NCBI GenBank assembly: GCA_903910215.1
Contig: CAIVYV010000154.1
Coordinates: forward strand, 1-14,214
DNA from: an uncultured Pseudomonadota bacterium
Lineage (GTDB): Bacteria; Pseudomonadota; Gammaproteobacteria; Steroidobacterales; Steroidobacteraceae
DNA: 14,214 nt
Reading direction: 5' to 3'
Made by a program: the position numbers and the translations under genes. The stretch's first letter is position 1; every line of letters begins with the position of its first letter. Under the pieces are notes generated by a model. It saw only the letters and a list, made by a program, of their open reading frames with translations. It was not told the DNA's origin and made no database searches. Positions 7,104 to 14,214 of the stretch are shown here, piece after piece.

Positions 7104-7108
7104 CTCCT
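7104..7108 (-). promoter_or_regulatory. Shine-Dalgarno of the oxidoreductase gene
   Basis: AGGAG on the minus strand, 7 nt before the ATG at 7096 and inside the 18-nt gap after purA. It fixes the start and suggests independent, efficient initiation within the purA transcript. Confidence 0.75.
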
Positions 7109-7114
7109 GGCCGA

Positions 7115-8413
7115 TCAGCCGAAGGGATGTCTTCGCAGTATGGTCTGATCGCGATCTGGGCCGGTCGAAATCACATCGATAGGCACACCGACGAGTTCCT
7201 CGATTCGTGCGAGGTAACGCTGCGCCTCGACCGGGAGATCCTCCTCGCGGGTCACGCCGAAGGTACTGCCCTTCCAGCCCGGCATCTCTTCGTAGACCGG
7301 CTCGACTTCACCAAAACCCTCGACCAGCAAAGGCGGCACGTCGCTCACCTCGCCCGCCGCTCGATAGCCGACACAAAGGCGAATGGCATCGAGACCATCC
7401 AGTACGTCGAGCTTGGTCATACAAAGACCCGAAATGCTCGAGTGAATGACAGAGCGGCGTAATGCCACCGCATCGAACCAGCCACACCGACGACGACGTC
7501 CGGTGACGGCACCGAACTCCTTGCCGACGCGCTGCAGATACTCACCCGTCTCGTCGAACAACTCTGTCGGGAAAGGGCCGGCACCGACTCGCGTGGTGTA
7601 GGACTTCACGATGCCGAGCACGTAATCAAAATGGCGTGGTCCGAGGCCCGTACCCGTGCCCGCGAAACCGGCAGTCGTGTTGGATGAGGTCACAAACGGA
7701 TAAGTACCGAGGTCGACATCGAGCATCGCGCCCTGCGCACCCTCGAACATCACGCTCGCCCCCGCATCGCGTAGCTTCTGCAACTCGAGGGTGACGTCGA
7801 CGACGAGCGGCTTGATGCGCTCGGCCATGGTCAGGTGCGAATCCAGCGTTTGCTGAAAGTCGACGGGCGGCAGCTTGAAATACTGCTGCAGCACGAAGTT
7901 GTGGAAATCGAGAATCTCGCCAAGCTTGGCAGCGAAGCGTTCGCGCTGGAACAAATCGGCAACCCGCAGCGCACGACGCGCGACCTTATCTTCGTAGGCC
8001 GGGCCAATGCCGCGACCAGTCGTACCGATCGCGTTGACACCGCGCGCCTGCTCCCGCGCACGATCAAGCGCAACGTGCGACGGTAGGATGAGCGGGCAAT
8101 TGGGCGCGATGCGCAGGCGCTCGAACACCGGTACACCACGTTCGACCAACATATCCGCTTCGCGCAGCAGTGCCTCGAGCGAGAGCACCACGCCGTTACC
8201 GATGAAGCAACGCACCTGCGGTCGCAGAATGCCCGAAGGGATGAGCGACAGTACCGTCTTCTCACCGCCGACAATCAGTGTGTGGCCGGCGTTATGACCG
8301 CCCTGGAATCGAGCGACCGCGACCGCACGCTCGGTCAGCAGGTCGACGATCTTGCCCTTGCCCTCGTCACCCCACTGGGTGCCGATGACCACGACGAAAC
8401 GGCCGTTGGACAT
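7115..8413 (-). CDS. purA: Adenylosuccinate synthetase
   Basis: Catalyses the GTP-driven condensation of IMP and aspartate to adenylosuccinate, the first committed step from IMP to AMP. It has 432 residues, the normal size. The N-terminal GTQWGDEGKGKIVD loop (11-24, with catalytic Asp16) and GGHNAGHT (38-45, with catalytic His44) are intact. TTGRGIGPAYEDKVARR (IMP site), the TTRVGAGPFPTEL and MTKLDVLDG blocks and the terminal ISTGPDRDQT (guanine site) all match the family. The ATG at 8413 is 5 nt after the hflC stop and has no clear Shine-Dalgarno, suggesting coupling to hflC. In many relatives hisZ sits between hflC and purA; it does not here. Confidence 0.98.
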   Translation of the reverse strand: MSNGRFVVVIGTQWGDEGKGKIVDLLTERAVAVARFQGGHNAGHTLIVGGEKTVLSLIPSGILRPQVRCFIGNGVVLSLEALLREADMLVERGVPVFERLRIAPNCPLILPSHVALDRAREQARGVNAIGTTGRGIGPAYEDKVARRALRVADLFQRERFAAKLGEILDFHNFVLQQYFKLPPVDFQQTLDSHLTMAERIKPLVVDVTLELQKLRDAGASVMFEGAQGAMLDVDLGTYPFVTSSNTTAGFAGTGTGLGPRHFDYVLGIVKSYTTRVGAGPFPTELFDETGEYLQRVGKEFGAVTGRRRRCGWFDAVALRRSVIHSSISGLCMTKLDVLDGLDAIRLCVGYRAAGEVSDVPPLLVEGFGEVEPVYEEMPGWKGSTFGVTREEDLPVEAQRYLARIEELVGVPIDVISTGPDRDQTILRRHPFG

Positions 8414-8418
8414 ACGAA

Positions 8419-9285
8419 TCAGCGCGCGTTCGGGTTACGCAGGTACTTGAAGAACTCGCTGTCGGGCGAGACGACCATGACATCGCCCTCCTTGCCCAAG
8501 GAATTCTTGTAGGCCTGGATGCTGCGATAGAAGGCATAGAACTCCGGATTCTTGCCGAAAGCCGCCGCATAAGTCGCCGTCGCTTTCGCATCGGCCTCAC
8601 CACGAATCTTCAGCGAATCACGCGCTGCGATCGAGAGAATCTCCGTGCGCTTGCGATCCGCCTCAGCACGAATACGCAGCGCGTCTTTCTCACCCTCACC
8701 GCGCAGCTGGCGCGCCAGACGCCCGAAGCTCTGCTGCATGCTCGCGTAGACGCGCGACTCAACGTCTGGCGGCAAACGGATAGTGCGCACGCGCGCGTCG
8801 ATCAACTCGAGGCCTAGTGTGTCGACGATGCCGCTGGCACGCTGGAACATGACGCCGGTGAACGCCGTGCGCTCAGCTGAGACGATTTCTTCGAGGGTGC
8901 GTTGCGCGACCGCGTTCTTGATGCCGTCTTTGACGATGTCGGAGATACGCTGCCCTGCCGCGCCCGGGTCGATACCGAAAGACTGCGCGTAGCGAGCTTC
9001 GTCTTTGATTCGCCACTTGACGTAATAGTCGACGATCAGGCCGCGATTCTCGCTGGTGAGGAAAGTCTCACCCTCGAAACTCTGCGACACGATGCGTCGC
9101 TCGAACTTGCGAACCGTGTCGATCGGCAGCTTGAAGTGCAAACCCGGTTCGTAACCCGCCGCCACGATCTCTTGGAAGCGACTGCGGATGGCTACTTCGT
9201 TTTCTGTAACCGTGAAGGTGCACAAACTAATCAGCACACCGATAGCGGCGATGATTCCGAGAATACGTTGCAATGACTGTGACAT
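8419..9285 (-). CDS. hflC: HflC, SPFH-domain regulator of FtsH protease
   Basis: HflC pairs with HflK in a large periplasm-facing membrane assembly around FtsH and modulates its proteolysis. It has 288 residues from the ATG at 9285. One N-terminal membrane segment (about 6-25, ILGIIAAIGVLISLCTFTV) is followed by the SPFH/band-7 domain (about 25-190, with EVAIRSRFQEIV and YYVKWRIKDEARY). A long charged helix with RAEADRK and RGEADAKA follows (about 192-245), then the C-terminal YAFYRSIQAYKNSL and LSP-like VVSPDSEFFKYL segments. The frame stays open upstream to 9342, but the ATG 1 nt after the hflK stop fits the family N-terminus, so I used that. It is tightly coupled to hflK. Confidence 0.96.
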   Translation of the reverse strand: MSQSLQRILGIIAAIGVLISLCTFTVTENEVAIRSRFQEIVAAGYEPGLHFKLPIDTVRKFERRIVSQSFEGETFLTSENRGLIVDYYVKWRIKDEARYAQSFGIDPGAAGQRISDIVKDGIKNAVAQRTLEEIVSAERTAFTGVMFQRASGIVDTLGLELIDARVRTIRLPPDVESRVYASMQQSFGRLARQLRGEGEKDALRIRAEADRKRTEILSIAARDSLKIRGEADAKATATYAAAFGKNPEFYAFYRSIQAYKNSLGKEGDVMVVSPDSEFFKYLRNPNAR

Positions 9286-9286
9286 A

Positions 9287-10432
9287 TCAGCGCTCCACCC
9301 GCGCACGCGGGTCGGCATTGGCAGCGGGCTCCGCCGCGGCACCCGCGGAGGATCGCGGGATCGTGACCGACACCTCGGGTTCAGACCCGTTGCCGCGACG
9401 TTGTTCCATCAACTTATCGAGCGGCAGATACAGCATCTGATTACCCGACTTGCTATCGACTACAACCTTCTGGGAGCGGCTCAACACGTTTTCCACCGCT
9501 TCGATGTAAAGGCGATCGCGAGTGACTCGCGGCGCCTTCTCGTAGGCAGCCACGAGCTGATTGAAGCGTTGCGCTTCACCCTCAGCCATCGCCACGACCT
9601 GTGCGCGATACGCCTCTGCTTCCTGCAGCTGGCGCAGCGCCGCACCCTCGGCTACCGGCAAGATACCGCTCGCATAGGCTTCCGCTTCTTTGGTGAGACG
9701 CTCCTTATCCGCTAGCGCCTTGTTCGCGTCGCGCTGCGACTCCTGCACGTCGGTTGGAACCTGGATGTCGGTGAGGTTGACGCTCGTGATGAAGATACCC
9801 GTCCCGTACTGATCGAGCGTGCGCTGAATCAACTCGCGCGTGCTCGCCGTCACCTGTTCACGGTTCGAGACGAAGATCGCCTCGAGGGTGCTGCGACCCA
9901 CGACCTCGCGGATCGCCATCTCACCCACATCGCTCAAGGTCTGCTCCGGATCACGAACCTTGAAGAGATATTTGACCGGATCGCGTAGCTGGTATTGCAC
10001 CGCTAACGTCATGTCGATCAGGTTGATGTCCTGGGTCAACACCTTGGCCGTGTAACTAACGCTGTTGACCTTCTGCGTATTGACCTTGGTCACCCGCTCG
10101 ATCGGCCAAAAATGAAAACCGAGACCTGGGTCACGCACGGAAGCAAACTGACCGAAGCGCTGCACGACGCCGCGTTCGGCTTGATCGATCGTGAAAAAAC
10201 TCTGGTATGCCCAGAACGCGAGTACGACACCCGCAATGATCAGCAACTGCGAGCGATTATCGGCGGGCTCGGTGTCCTCGGGCTCAGTTCCGCCCGGACC
10301 GCCAGCGCCAGCGCCTTTCAGGATGTTGTCGAGCTTGCGCTGAAACTTGCGCAAGGCATCGTCGCCGCCAGATTTGCCGGGACGCTTGCCCCAAGGATTC
10401 TTTTGGCTACCGCCAGGTTCATTCCATGCCAT
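9287..10432 (-). CDS. hflK: HflK, SPFH-domain regulator of FtsH protease
   Basis: Partner of HflC in the FtsH-regulating complex of the inner membrane. It has 381 residues from the ATG at 10432. The N-terminus is the typical cytoplasmic Gly/Pro-rich segment (MAWNEPGGSQKNPWGKRPG; GAGAGGPGG at about 40-48). One membrane span follows (about 62-80), then the SPFH domain (about 82-240, with DQAERGVVQRFGQF and DPGLGFHFWPIERV). The coiled region has EAEAYRAQVVAMAEGEAQRF (271-290), and DRLYIEAVENVL and MLYLPLDKLM follow. The Ala-rich tail is low complexity. The open frame extends upstream into hflX sequence, but homology begins at 10432. There is a 37-nt gap after hflX, with no strong Shine-Dalgarno. 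Confidence 0.96.
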   Translation of the reverse strand: MAWNEPGGSQKNPWGKRPGKSGGDDALRKFQRKLDNILKGAGAGGPGGTEPEDTEPADNRSQLLIIAGVVLAFWAYQSFFTIDQAERGVVQRFGQFASVRDPGLGFHFWPIERVTKVNTQKVNSVSYTAKVLTQDINLIDMTLAVQYQLRDPVKYLFKVRDPEQTLSDVGEMAIREVVGRSTLEAIFVSNREQVTASTRELIQRTLDQYGTGIFITSVNLTDIQVPTDVQESQRDANKALADKERLTKEAEAYASGILPVAEGAALRQLQEAEAYRAQVVAMAEGEAQRFNQLVAAYEKAPRVTRDRLYIEAVENVLSRSQKVVVDSKSGNQMLYLPLDKLMEQRRGNGSEPEVSVTIPRSSAGAAAEPAANADPRARVER

Positions 10433-10469
10433 AGGTGTGCTTTCGGTTGCGCGCGGATAAGGAGGAAAA

Positions 10470-11834
10470 TCAGGAACGGCGCGCGGTTGACGTCGATTGT
10501 AGGTACCCCCTGTCAGCCACACAAGTTGTGTGCTCGCCCGAGGGCGGCGAAAGGGGAGCCAAGACCTCCACAGTGACACCAGGAAGTCGCGCTAATGCGG
10601 CCGCCTCACCGTCGGGTATCGCAGCAGACCATTCGATCGAACCATCCTCCTGCACCTGCTCCTCACGGATCGCGCCGGCCGAATACAGCCTCGCACGCAA
10701 CTGACCCGCTTGGCTTGCGGTTGCCCGGACCCGCCGCAGCCTGGCGAACAAGGCCAGGCGTTCGGCGATCGCCTCGAGCAAGAGCTCGAGACCCCGGTGT
10801 TTCGCGGCCGAAATCCAGACGCTGGCCACCTGCCCCTCGGCATCACGCTCGACATGCGGAACAAGCTCGAGCCGGTCGATCTTGTTGTACACCCGAATCT
10901 GAGGCAGATCTCCCGCTCCGACCTCAGTCAGCACTGCATTGACCTGCTCGATACGCTCATCGCGACGCGGGTCACTCGCATCGATGACGTGCAGCAGCAA
11001 AGTCGCCTCACGCGCCTCGGTGAGTGTGGATCGAAACGCCGCGACCAATTCGTGCGGTAACTCACGGATGAAGCCAACCGTATCGGCGAGCACGACCGGT
11101 GTTCCACCTGGTAATTCGACTTTACGCACCAGCGGATCGAGCGTGGCGAAGAGCTGATCGGCGACATAGGCGTCAGCACCTGTCAAAGAGCGGAACAAGG
11201 TGGATTTGCCAGCGTTGGTGTAACCGACGAGAGCCAGCGACGGGATCGGGATCTCGACCCGACGCTGTCGCCCGGTCTCTCGCTGCAGCTGCAACTTCTC
11301 GAGCCGCTTGGATAGGACTCGCACACGCTCGCCGAGCAAACGGCGATCGGTTTCGAGCTGGGTCTCACCAGGGCCACGCAAACCGATACCGCCCTTTTGA
11401 CGCTCGAGGTGGGTCCAGCCTCGAACGAGTCGACTCGAGAGGTGCCGCAATTGGGCTAACTCGACTTCTAGCTTGCCTTCGTGACTGCGAGCGCGCTGCG
11501 CAAAGATGTCGAGGATCAGCGCGTTGCGATCGAGCACACGCAAGCCCGTCAGTTTTTCGAGGTTTCGCTCTTGGCTCGGCGAGAGCGCGTGGTCGACCAG
11601 AATGACTGCAGCGCAGGTATCGACCGCAACTTGTCGAATTTCGTCGGCCTTGCCGCTACCGACAAAATATTTGGGATCCGGCCGATCCCGCTTGCCCGTG
11701 ACGGTGGCCGCCACAGAAACGCCGGCCGACTCAGCCAGTTGCGAAAACTCGTCGAGATCTTCCTGTTCGACCGGCGCGCCGAGACCTAGCCGAACGAGGA
11801 CGGCCTTTTCGCCGCCGCGGGGACGTTCAAACAC
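10470..11834 (-). CDS. hflX: GTPase HflX, ribosome-splitting factor
   Basis: Obg/HflX-family GTPase that binds the 50S subunit and splits stalled ribosomes, notably after heat stress in E. coli. It has 454 residues, about 28 more than E. coli. The N-terminal HflX domain (1-195) has DPKYFVGSGKADEI, LVDHALSPSQERNLEKL, DIFAQRARSHEGKLEVELAQ and GGIGLRGPGETQLETDRRLL. The G domain has G1 GYTNAGKST (204-212), G3 DTVGF (251-255), G4 NKID (317-320) and the SAAK G5 element (342-345). The C-terminal domain resembles E. coli (RLYSAGAIREEQVQEDGS) but ends in an extra tail of about 25 residues. The start is a GTG at 11834, giving MFERPRGGEKAVLV as in E. coli. It lies 18 nt after hfq with no clear Shine-Dalgarno. 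Confidence 0.97.
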   Translation of the reverse strand: MFERPRGGEKAVLVRLGLGAPVEQEDLDEFSQLAESAGVSVAATVTGKRDRPDPKYFVGSGKADEIRQVAVDTCAAVILVDHALSPSQERNLEKLTGLRVLDRNALILDIFAQRARSHEGKLEVELAQLRHLSSRLVRGWTHLERQKGGIGLRGPGETQLETDRRLLGERVRVLSKRLEKLQLQRETGRQRRVEIPIPSLALVGYTNAGKSTLFRSLTGADAYVADQLFATLDPLVRKVELPGGTPVVLADTVGFIRELPHELVAAFRSTLTEAREATLLLHVIDASDPRRDERIEQVNAVLTEVGAGDLPQIRVYNKIDRLELVPHVERDAEGQVASVWISAAKHRGLELLLEAIAERLALFARLRRVRATASQAGQLRARLYSAGAIREEQVQEDGSIEWSAAIPDGEAAALARLPGVTVEVLAPLSPPSGEHTTCVADRGYLQSTSTARRS

Positions 11835-11852
11835 GCGTCAGGCGTGCCAGGC

Positions 11853-12116
11853 TCACTCGCCGACCGGAGCCGGATCGACGCCACCCTCGGGTTCTTCCGG
11901 CGACGGGAGACGCACGTTGCGCGCAGGCACGACGGTGGAGATGGCGTGCTTATAGACCATCTGATTGACGGTGTTTTTTAGCAGCACGACGAACTGGTCG
12001 AACGAATCGATCTGTCCCTGAAGTTTGATGCCATTGACGAGGTAGATCGACACCGGCACGCGCTCCTTGCGCAGCTGGTTCAAAAACGGATCCTGCAGAG
12101 ACTGGCCCTTGGCCAT
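11853..12116 (-). CDS. hfq: RNA chaperone Hfq
   Basis: Hexameric Sm-like protein that pairs small RNAs with mRNAs and affects their stability and translation. It has 87 residues. The Sm1 motif (VSIYLVNGIKLQGQIDSFDQ) and Sm2 motif (YKHAIST) are near-identical to E. coli. Proximal-face Gln8, Asp9, Phe39, Lys56 and His57 and distal-face Tyr25, Ile30 and Lys31 are conserved. The rim RRER of E. coli is RKER here (Arg16, Lys17, Arg19). The C-tail is short (about 20 residues) and acidic, ending DPAPVGE, unlike the long E. coli tail. The ATG at 12116 has AGGAG 9 nt upstream. It sits in the conserved miaA-hfq-hflX order. Confidence 0.98.
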   Translation of the reverse strand: MAKGQSLQDPFLNQLRKERVPVSIYLVNGIKLQGQIDSFDQFVVLLKNTVNQMVYKHAISTVVPARNVRLPSPEEPEGGVDPAPVGE

Positions 12117-12125
12117 GATGATCGA

Positions 12126-12130
12126 CTCCT
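12126..12130 (-). promoter_or_regulatory. Shine-Dalgarno of hfq
   Basis: AGGAG on the minus strand, 9 nt before the hfq ATG and just after the proposed -10 box. It is the clearest ribosome-binding site in the mutL-to-purA block. Confidence 0.7.
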
Positions 12131-12134
12131 GAAT

Positions 12135-12163
12135 GTTATTCGCCCACCCCGTACGGTTGACAA
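12135..12163 (-). promoter_or_regulatory. Possible hfq promoter
   Basis: In the 68-nt miaA-hfq gap, TTGTCA (12158-12163, five of six) is followed by a 17-bp spacer and AATAAC (12135-12140, four of six) on the minus strand. The start would fall near 12128, inside or beside the Shine-Dalgarno, giving a leader of only about 12 nt, which counts against it. E. coli hfq is known to have its own promoters within and after miaA. Confidence 0.35.
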
Positions 12164-12184
12164 TTTAACATGACAGAAGTTCCC

Positions 12185-13126
12185 TCACCGTTGGGAAAGC
12201 AACCCTCGCTGCAAGGCGGCCACCTTCGCCTCGATGAGATCCTCTCGTTGTGGATCCAACCCCTCCCAATCTGGATCGGCATGGGTCCAGGTCAGTTGCC
12301 GCTTGGCCAGCTGCCGGGTGGCCACTACTGCCCGCGCGACCGCTGTTGGCAGGTTGATCTCACCAGCAAGGTGCGCCCAGAGCTGGCGATAACCCACAGC
12401 GCGTAGAGACGGCGCCTCCGGCGCCAAACTCGAGCGAGCCCGCAACGCTCGAACCTCCTCCAGAAAGCCCTCCTGCATCATTTGCCGAAAACGCTGTTCG
12501 ATACGCTCGTGCAGCCAGGCTCGATCTGTCGGTACCAAGGCGAGGCGAGAAAACCGCCAAGCGTGCCGCGCAGAGGTTTCACGCTGCCACTCGCTGATCG
12601 GTCGACCAGTCGCACGGTAGACCTCGAGGGCACGTTGGATGCGCTGCGCATCGTTCGGGTGAATCTTGGCGGCCGCCACTGGATCCACCGCCAACAACTC
12701 GGTGTGCACGGCGGGCCAGCCTCGCACGGCAGCATCCGCATCGATGGCGCGACGAATATCCGGATCGGCAGTGGGCAGTCTGGCGATACCGCGGATCAGC
12801 GCGTTGAAATACAACATCGTGCCGCCAACCAAGATCGGCAACCGGCCACGTGCCCGAATCGTCTCGATCGCCTGCAACGCATCAGTCACGAACTCACCGG
12901 CACTGTAGATATCTTCGGGATTACGAATGTCGATTAAATGATGCGGAATCCGATCTCGCAGGCTGCGAGATGGCTTGGCGGAACCGATGTCGAAACCGCG
13001 GTATACCTGCGCGGAATCCACGCTGATGAGCTCGGCCGGCATGAGCTCGGCAAGGCGCAGTGCCAGCCCGGATTTGCCGCTCGCCGTGGGACCTGCAATC
13101 AGCAGCGCGTCGAATTCAGCGACCAC
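12185..13126 (-). CDS. miaA: tRNA dimethylallyltransferase
   Basis: Transfers dimethylallyl from DMAPP to N6 of A37 in tRNAs reading UNN codons, stabilising codon pairing. It has 313 residues from a GTG start, near the 316 of E. coli. Motifs: P-loop GPTASGKS (12-19), DSAQVYRGFDIGSAKP (37-52), HHLIDIRNPEDIYSAGEF (62-79), LVGGTMLYF with its catalytic Thr (99-107), HPNDAQRIQRALEVYRATG, and the C-terminal AVGYRQLWAHLAGEI and ATRQLAKRQLTW. The frame is open further upstream to 13222, but that lies inside mutL. The GTG at 13126 (MVAEFDALLIAG) matches the family N-terminus and overlaps the mutL end by 11 nt. No good Shine-Dalgarno is seen, so coupling to mutL is likely. Confidence 0.95.
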   Translation of the reverse strand: MVAEFDALLIAGPTASGKSGLALRLAELMPAELISVDSAQVYRGFDIGSAKPSRSLRDRIPHHLIDIRNPEDIYSAGEFVTDALQAIETIRARGRLPILVGGTMLYFNALIRGIARLPTADPDIRRAIDADAAVRGWPAVHTELLAVDPVAAAKIHPNDAQRIQRALEVYRATGRPISEWQRETSARHAWRFSRLALVPTDRAWLHERIEQRFRQMMQEGFLEEVRALRARSSLAPEAPSLRAVGYRQLWAHLAGEINLPTAVARAVVATRQLAKRQLTWTHADPDWEGLDPQREDLIEAKVAALQRGLLSQR

Positions 13127-14214
13127 GTAAAAACAACTGATCGAGTTGCGACAGCGACAGCGTTGTCCAAGTGGGTCGACCGTGATTGCACTGCCCTGCC
13201 CGCTCGGTCGCCTCCATATCACGCAGTAATGCGTTCATCTCCGGCAAGGTCAGGCGGCGATTGGCCTTGATGGCGCTGCGGCATGCGATGTTGCCGAGCA
13301 GTGCGTTGACCGTGCCATCGAGATGGTGTGAACCCTGCTCATCGACCAAGTCGTTGAGCACTTCGCGGATCAGCGGCGCCGGATCCTCATGAGCTAGCAA
13401 ACCCGGCACTGCGCGCACCGCCAACTTACCGGGCGCGATCACATCGATTTCGAAACCCGCGCGCTCGAACTCGGCGGCTTGTTGGTCAAAAAATTCGGTC
13501 ACGTGCAATGCCACATCGACCAATCGCGGCTCGAGTAATCTTTGCGACGCCGCACGATCGTCTTGCGCGAGTTTCAACTTCTCGTACAGCACGCGTTCAT
13601 GCGCCGCATGCGCATCCACGAGCACGAGGCCCGAGGCGCTCTGCGCGAGAATATAGACGCCGTGTAATTGTGCGATAGCCGTACCAAGCTCCCCCGCCCG
13701 CGTGATTACCGCGTCTGCGACACCATCGCCCGAGTGAGCGCTTAGCCCACGCACACTTAACCAAGGATTGAAACTCGGCACATCCGGTGCGGTCTCAAGT
13801 GGCAAAGCCGCTGTCGTCGAGCTTGCCGGCGTGGGTCCAGAGGCGGCGACACCGAGTGAAGTCGCATCAGCGGTGGGCGCTGCAATCCCGGCAGGAACAC
13901 CAAGCGCCGAGTGCACGCTGCGGAAAACAAAATCGTGGATCTGCCGGCTGTCACGAAAACGTACTTCGAGCTTCTGCGGGTGGGCGTTCACATCGACCCA
14001 AGAAGGATCGAGCTCGAGGTAAACGAGGTACGCAGGCTGACGTCCATGGTAGAGCACATCGCGATAGCCGAGCCGCACGGCACTCGCGAGTAGACGATCG
14101 CGGACCGTGCGACCGTTGACGTAGGCATATTGGTGATCACTACTCGCTCTAGCTGCCTGCGGCTGTCCGAGCCAACCGTGCAGCGAGACTGAACCGGATC
14201 GCCGCTCGAACTCG
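13116..14214 (-). CDS. mutL: DNA mismatch repair protein MutL, C-terminal part (cut by window edge)
   Basis: Mismatch repair ATPase that links MutS to strand incision. The last 365 residues are visible; the N-terminal ATPase motifs lie outside the window. The transducer domain shows QYAYVNGRTVRDRLL, then PSWVDVNAHPQKLEVRF with the conserved lysine. A Pro/Ala/Ser-rich linker of about 50 residues follows, then the dimerisation domain. That domain has LVLVDAHAAHERVLYEKL, matching the endonuclease motif DQHA(X)2E(X)4E except for Ala at the Gln position. It also has ACRSAIKAN, CNHGRPT and a terminal FLR, which fit the other metal-site motifs. This is the endonuclease-type MutL of bacteria without MutH, unlike E. 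coli. The stop lies inside the 5' end of miaA. Confidence 0.95.
   Translation of the reverse strand, partial: EFERRSGSVSLHGWLGQPQAARASSDHQYAYVNGRTVRDRLLASAVRLGYRDVLYHGRQPAYLVYLELDPSWVDVNAHPQKLEVRFRDSRQIHDFVFRSVHSALGVPAGIAAPTADATSLGVAASGPTPASSTTAALPLETAPDVPSFNPWLSVRGLSAHSGDGVADAVITRAGELGTAIAQLHGVYILAQSASGLVLVDAHAAHERVLYEKLKLAQDDRAASQRLLEPRLVDVALHVTEFFDQQAAEFERAGFEIDVIAPGKLAVRAVPGLLAHEDPAPLIREVLNDLVDEQGSHHLDGTVNALLGNIACRSAIKANRRLTLPEMNALLRDMEATERAGQCNHGRPTWTTLSLSQLDQLFLRGR

Noticed and set aside
10458..10465. Perfect TAAGGAGG on the plus strand
   Set aside because: No ATG, GTG or TTG follows at a usable distance, and the plus strand here is the shadow of hflX/hflK.
10433..10579. Upstream extension of hflK by 49 codons
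   Set aside because: The extension overlaps the end of hflX and lacks family similarity. The typical HflK start MAWNEPGG begins at 10432.
11835..11852. Sigma54-like TGGCACG with GG-N10-GC spacing just upstream of the hflX GTG
   Set aside because: The -12 element reads ACGC rather than TTGC, and the match sits directly against the start codon, leaving no room for a leader.

Overview
The window is a stretch of conserved housekeeping chromosome from a high-GC gammaproteobacterium. Gene order is the classic gammaproteobacterial one: mutL-miaA-hfq-hflX-hflK-hflC-purA, then rnr-rlmB, then rpsF-rpsR-rplI-dnaB-alr. Hfq, HflX and MiaA are close in sequence to their E. coli counterparts. The absence of priB and the endonuclease-type MutL argue against an enteric. 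A deep-branching, Xanthomonadales-, Nevskiales- or Steroidobacter-like lineage is a guess from memory of gene order, not something the sequence proves.

All 13 protein genes lie on the minus strand, so transcription runs from the right edge to the left. Right block (14214 to 8419): mutL (5' end cut off by the window), miaA, hfq, hflX, hflK, hflC. These cover mismatch repair, tRNA i6A37 modification, the RNA chaperone, a ribosome-splitting GTPase, and the membrane regulators of FtsH. Middle block (8413 to 2907): purA, a saccharopine-dehydrogenase-like oxidoreductase of unknown role, then a tRNA-Leu(CAG) on the plus strand, then rnr (an RNase R without its N-terminal helix-turn-helix domain) and rlmB, which overlap by 4 nt. 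Left block (2853 to 1): a well-formed promoter and a hairpin leader, then rpsF-rpsR-rplI-dnaB and the start of alr, with gaps of 5 to 18 nt.

Gene density is very high. The longest gap between genes is the 144 nt upstream of rpsF, so no gene-free stretch over 300 nt exists. Three promoters can be proposed: rpsF (TTGCCG-17-TATAGT), tRNA-Leu (TTGACA-17-TACATT) and, more weakly, hfq (TTGTCA-17-AATAAC). I found no mobile elements, CRISPR, phage genes or defence system.

I do not see a new multi-gene system. The points worth a second look are local: the minimal RNase R, the tRNA-Leu whose promoter abuts the rnr start codon on the opposite strand, the unexplained oxidoreductase between purA and rnr, the rpsF leader hairpin, and a variant MutL endonuclease motif.
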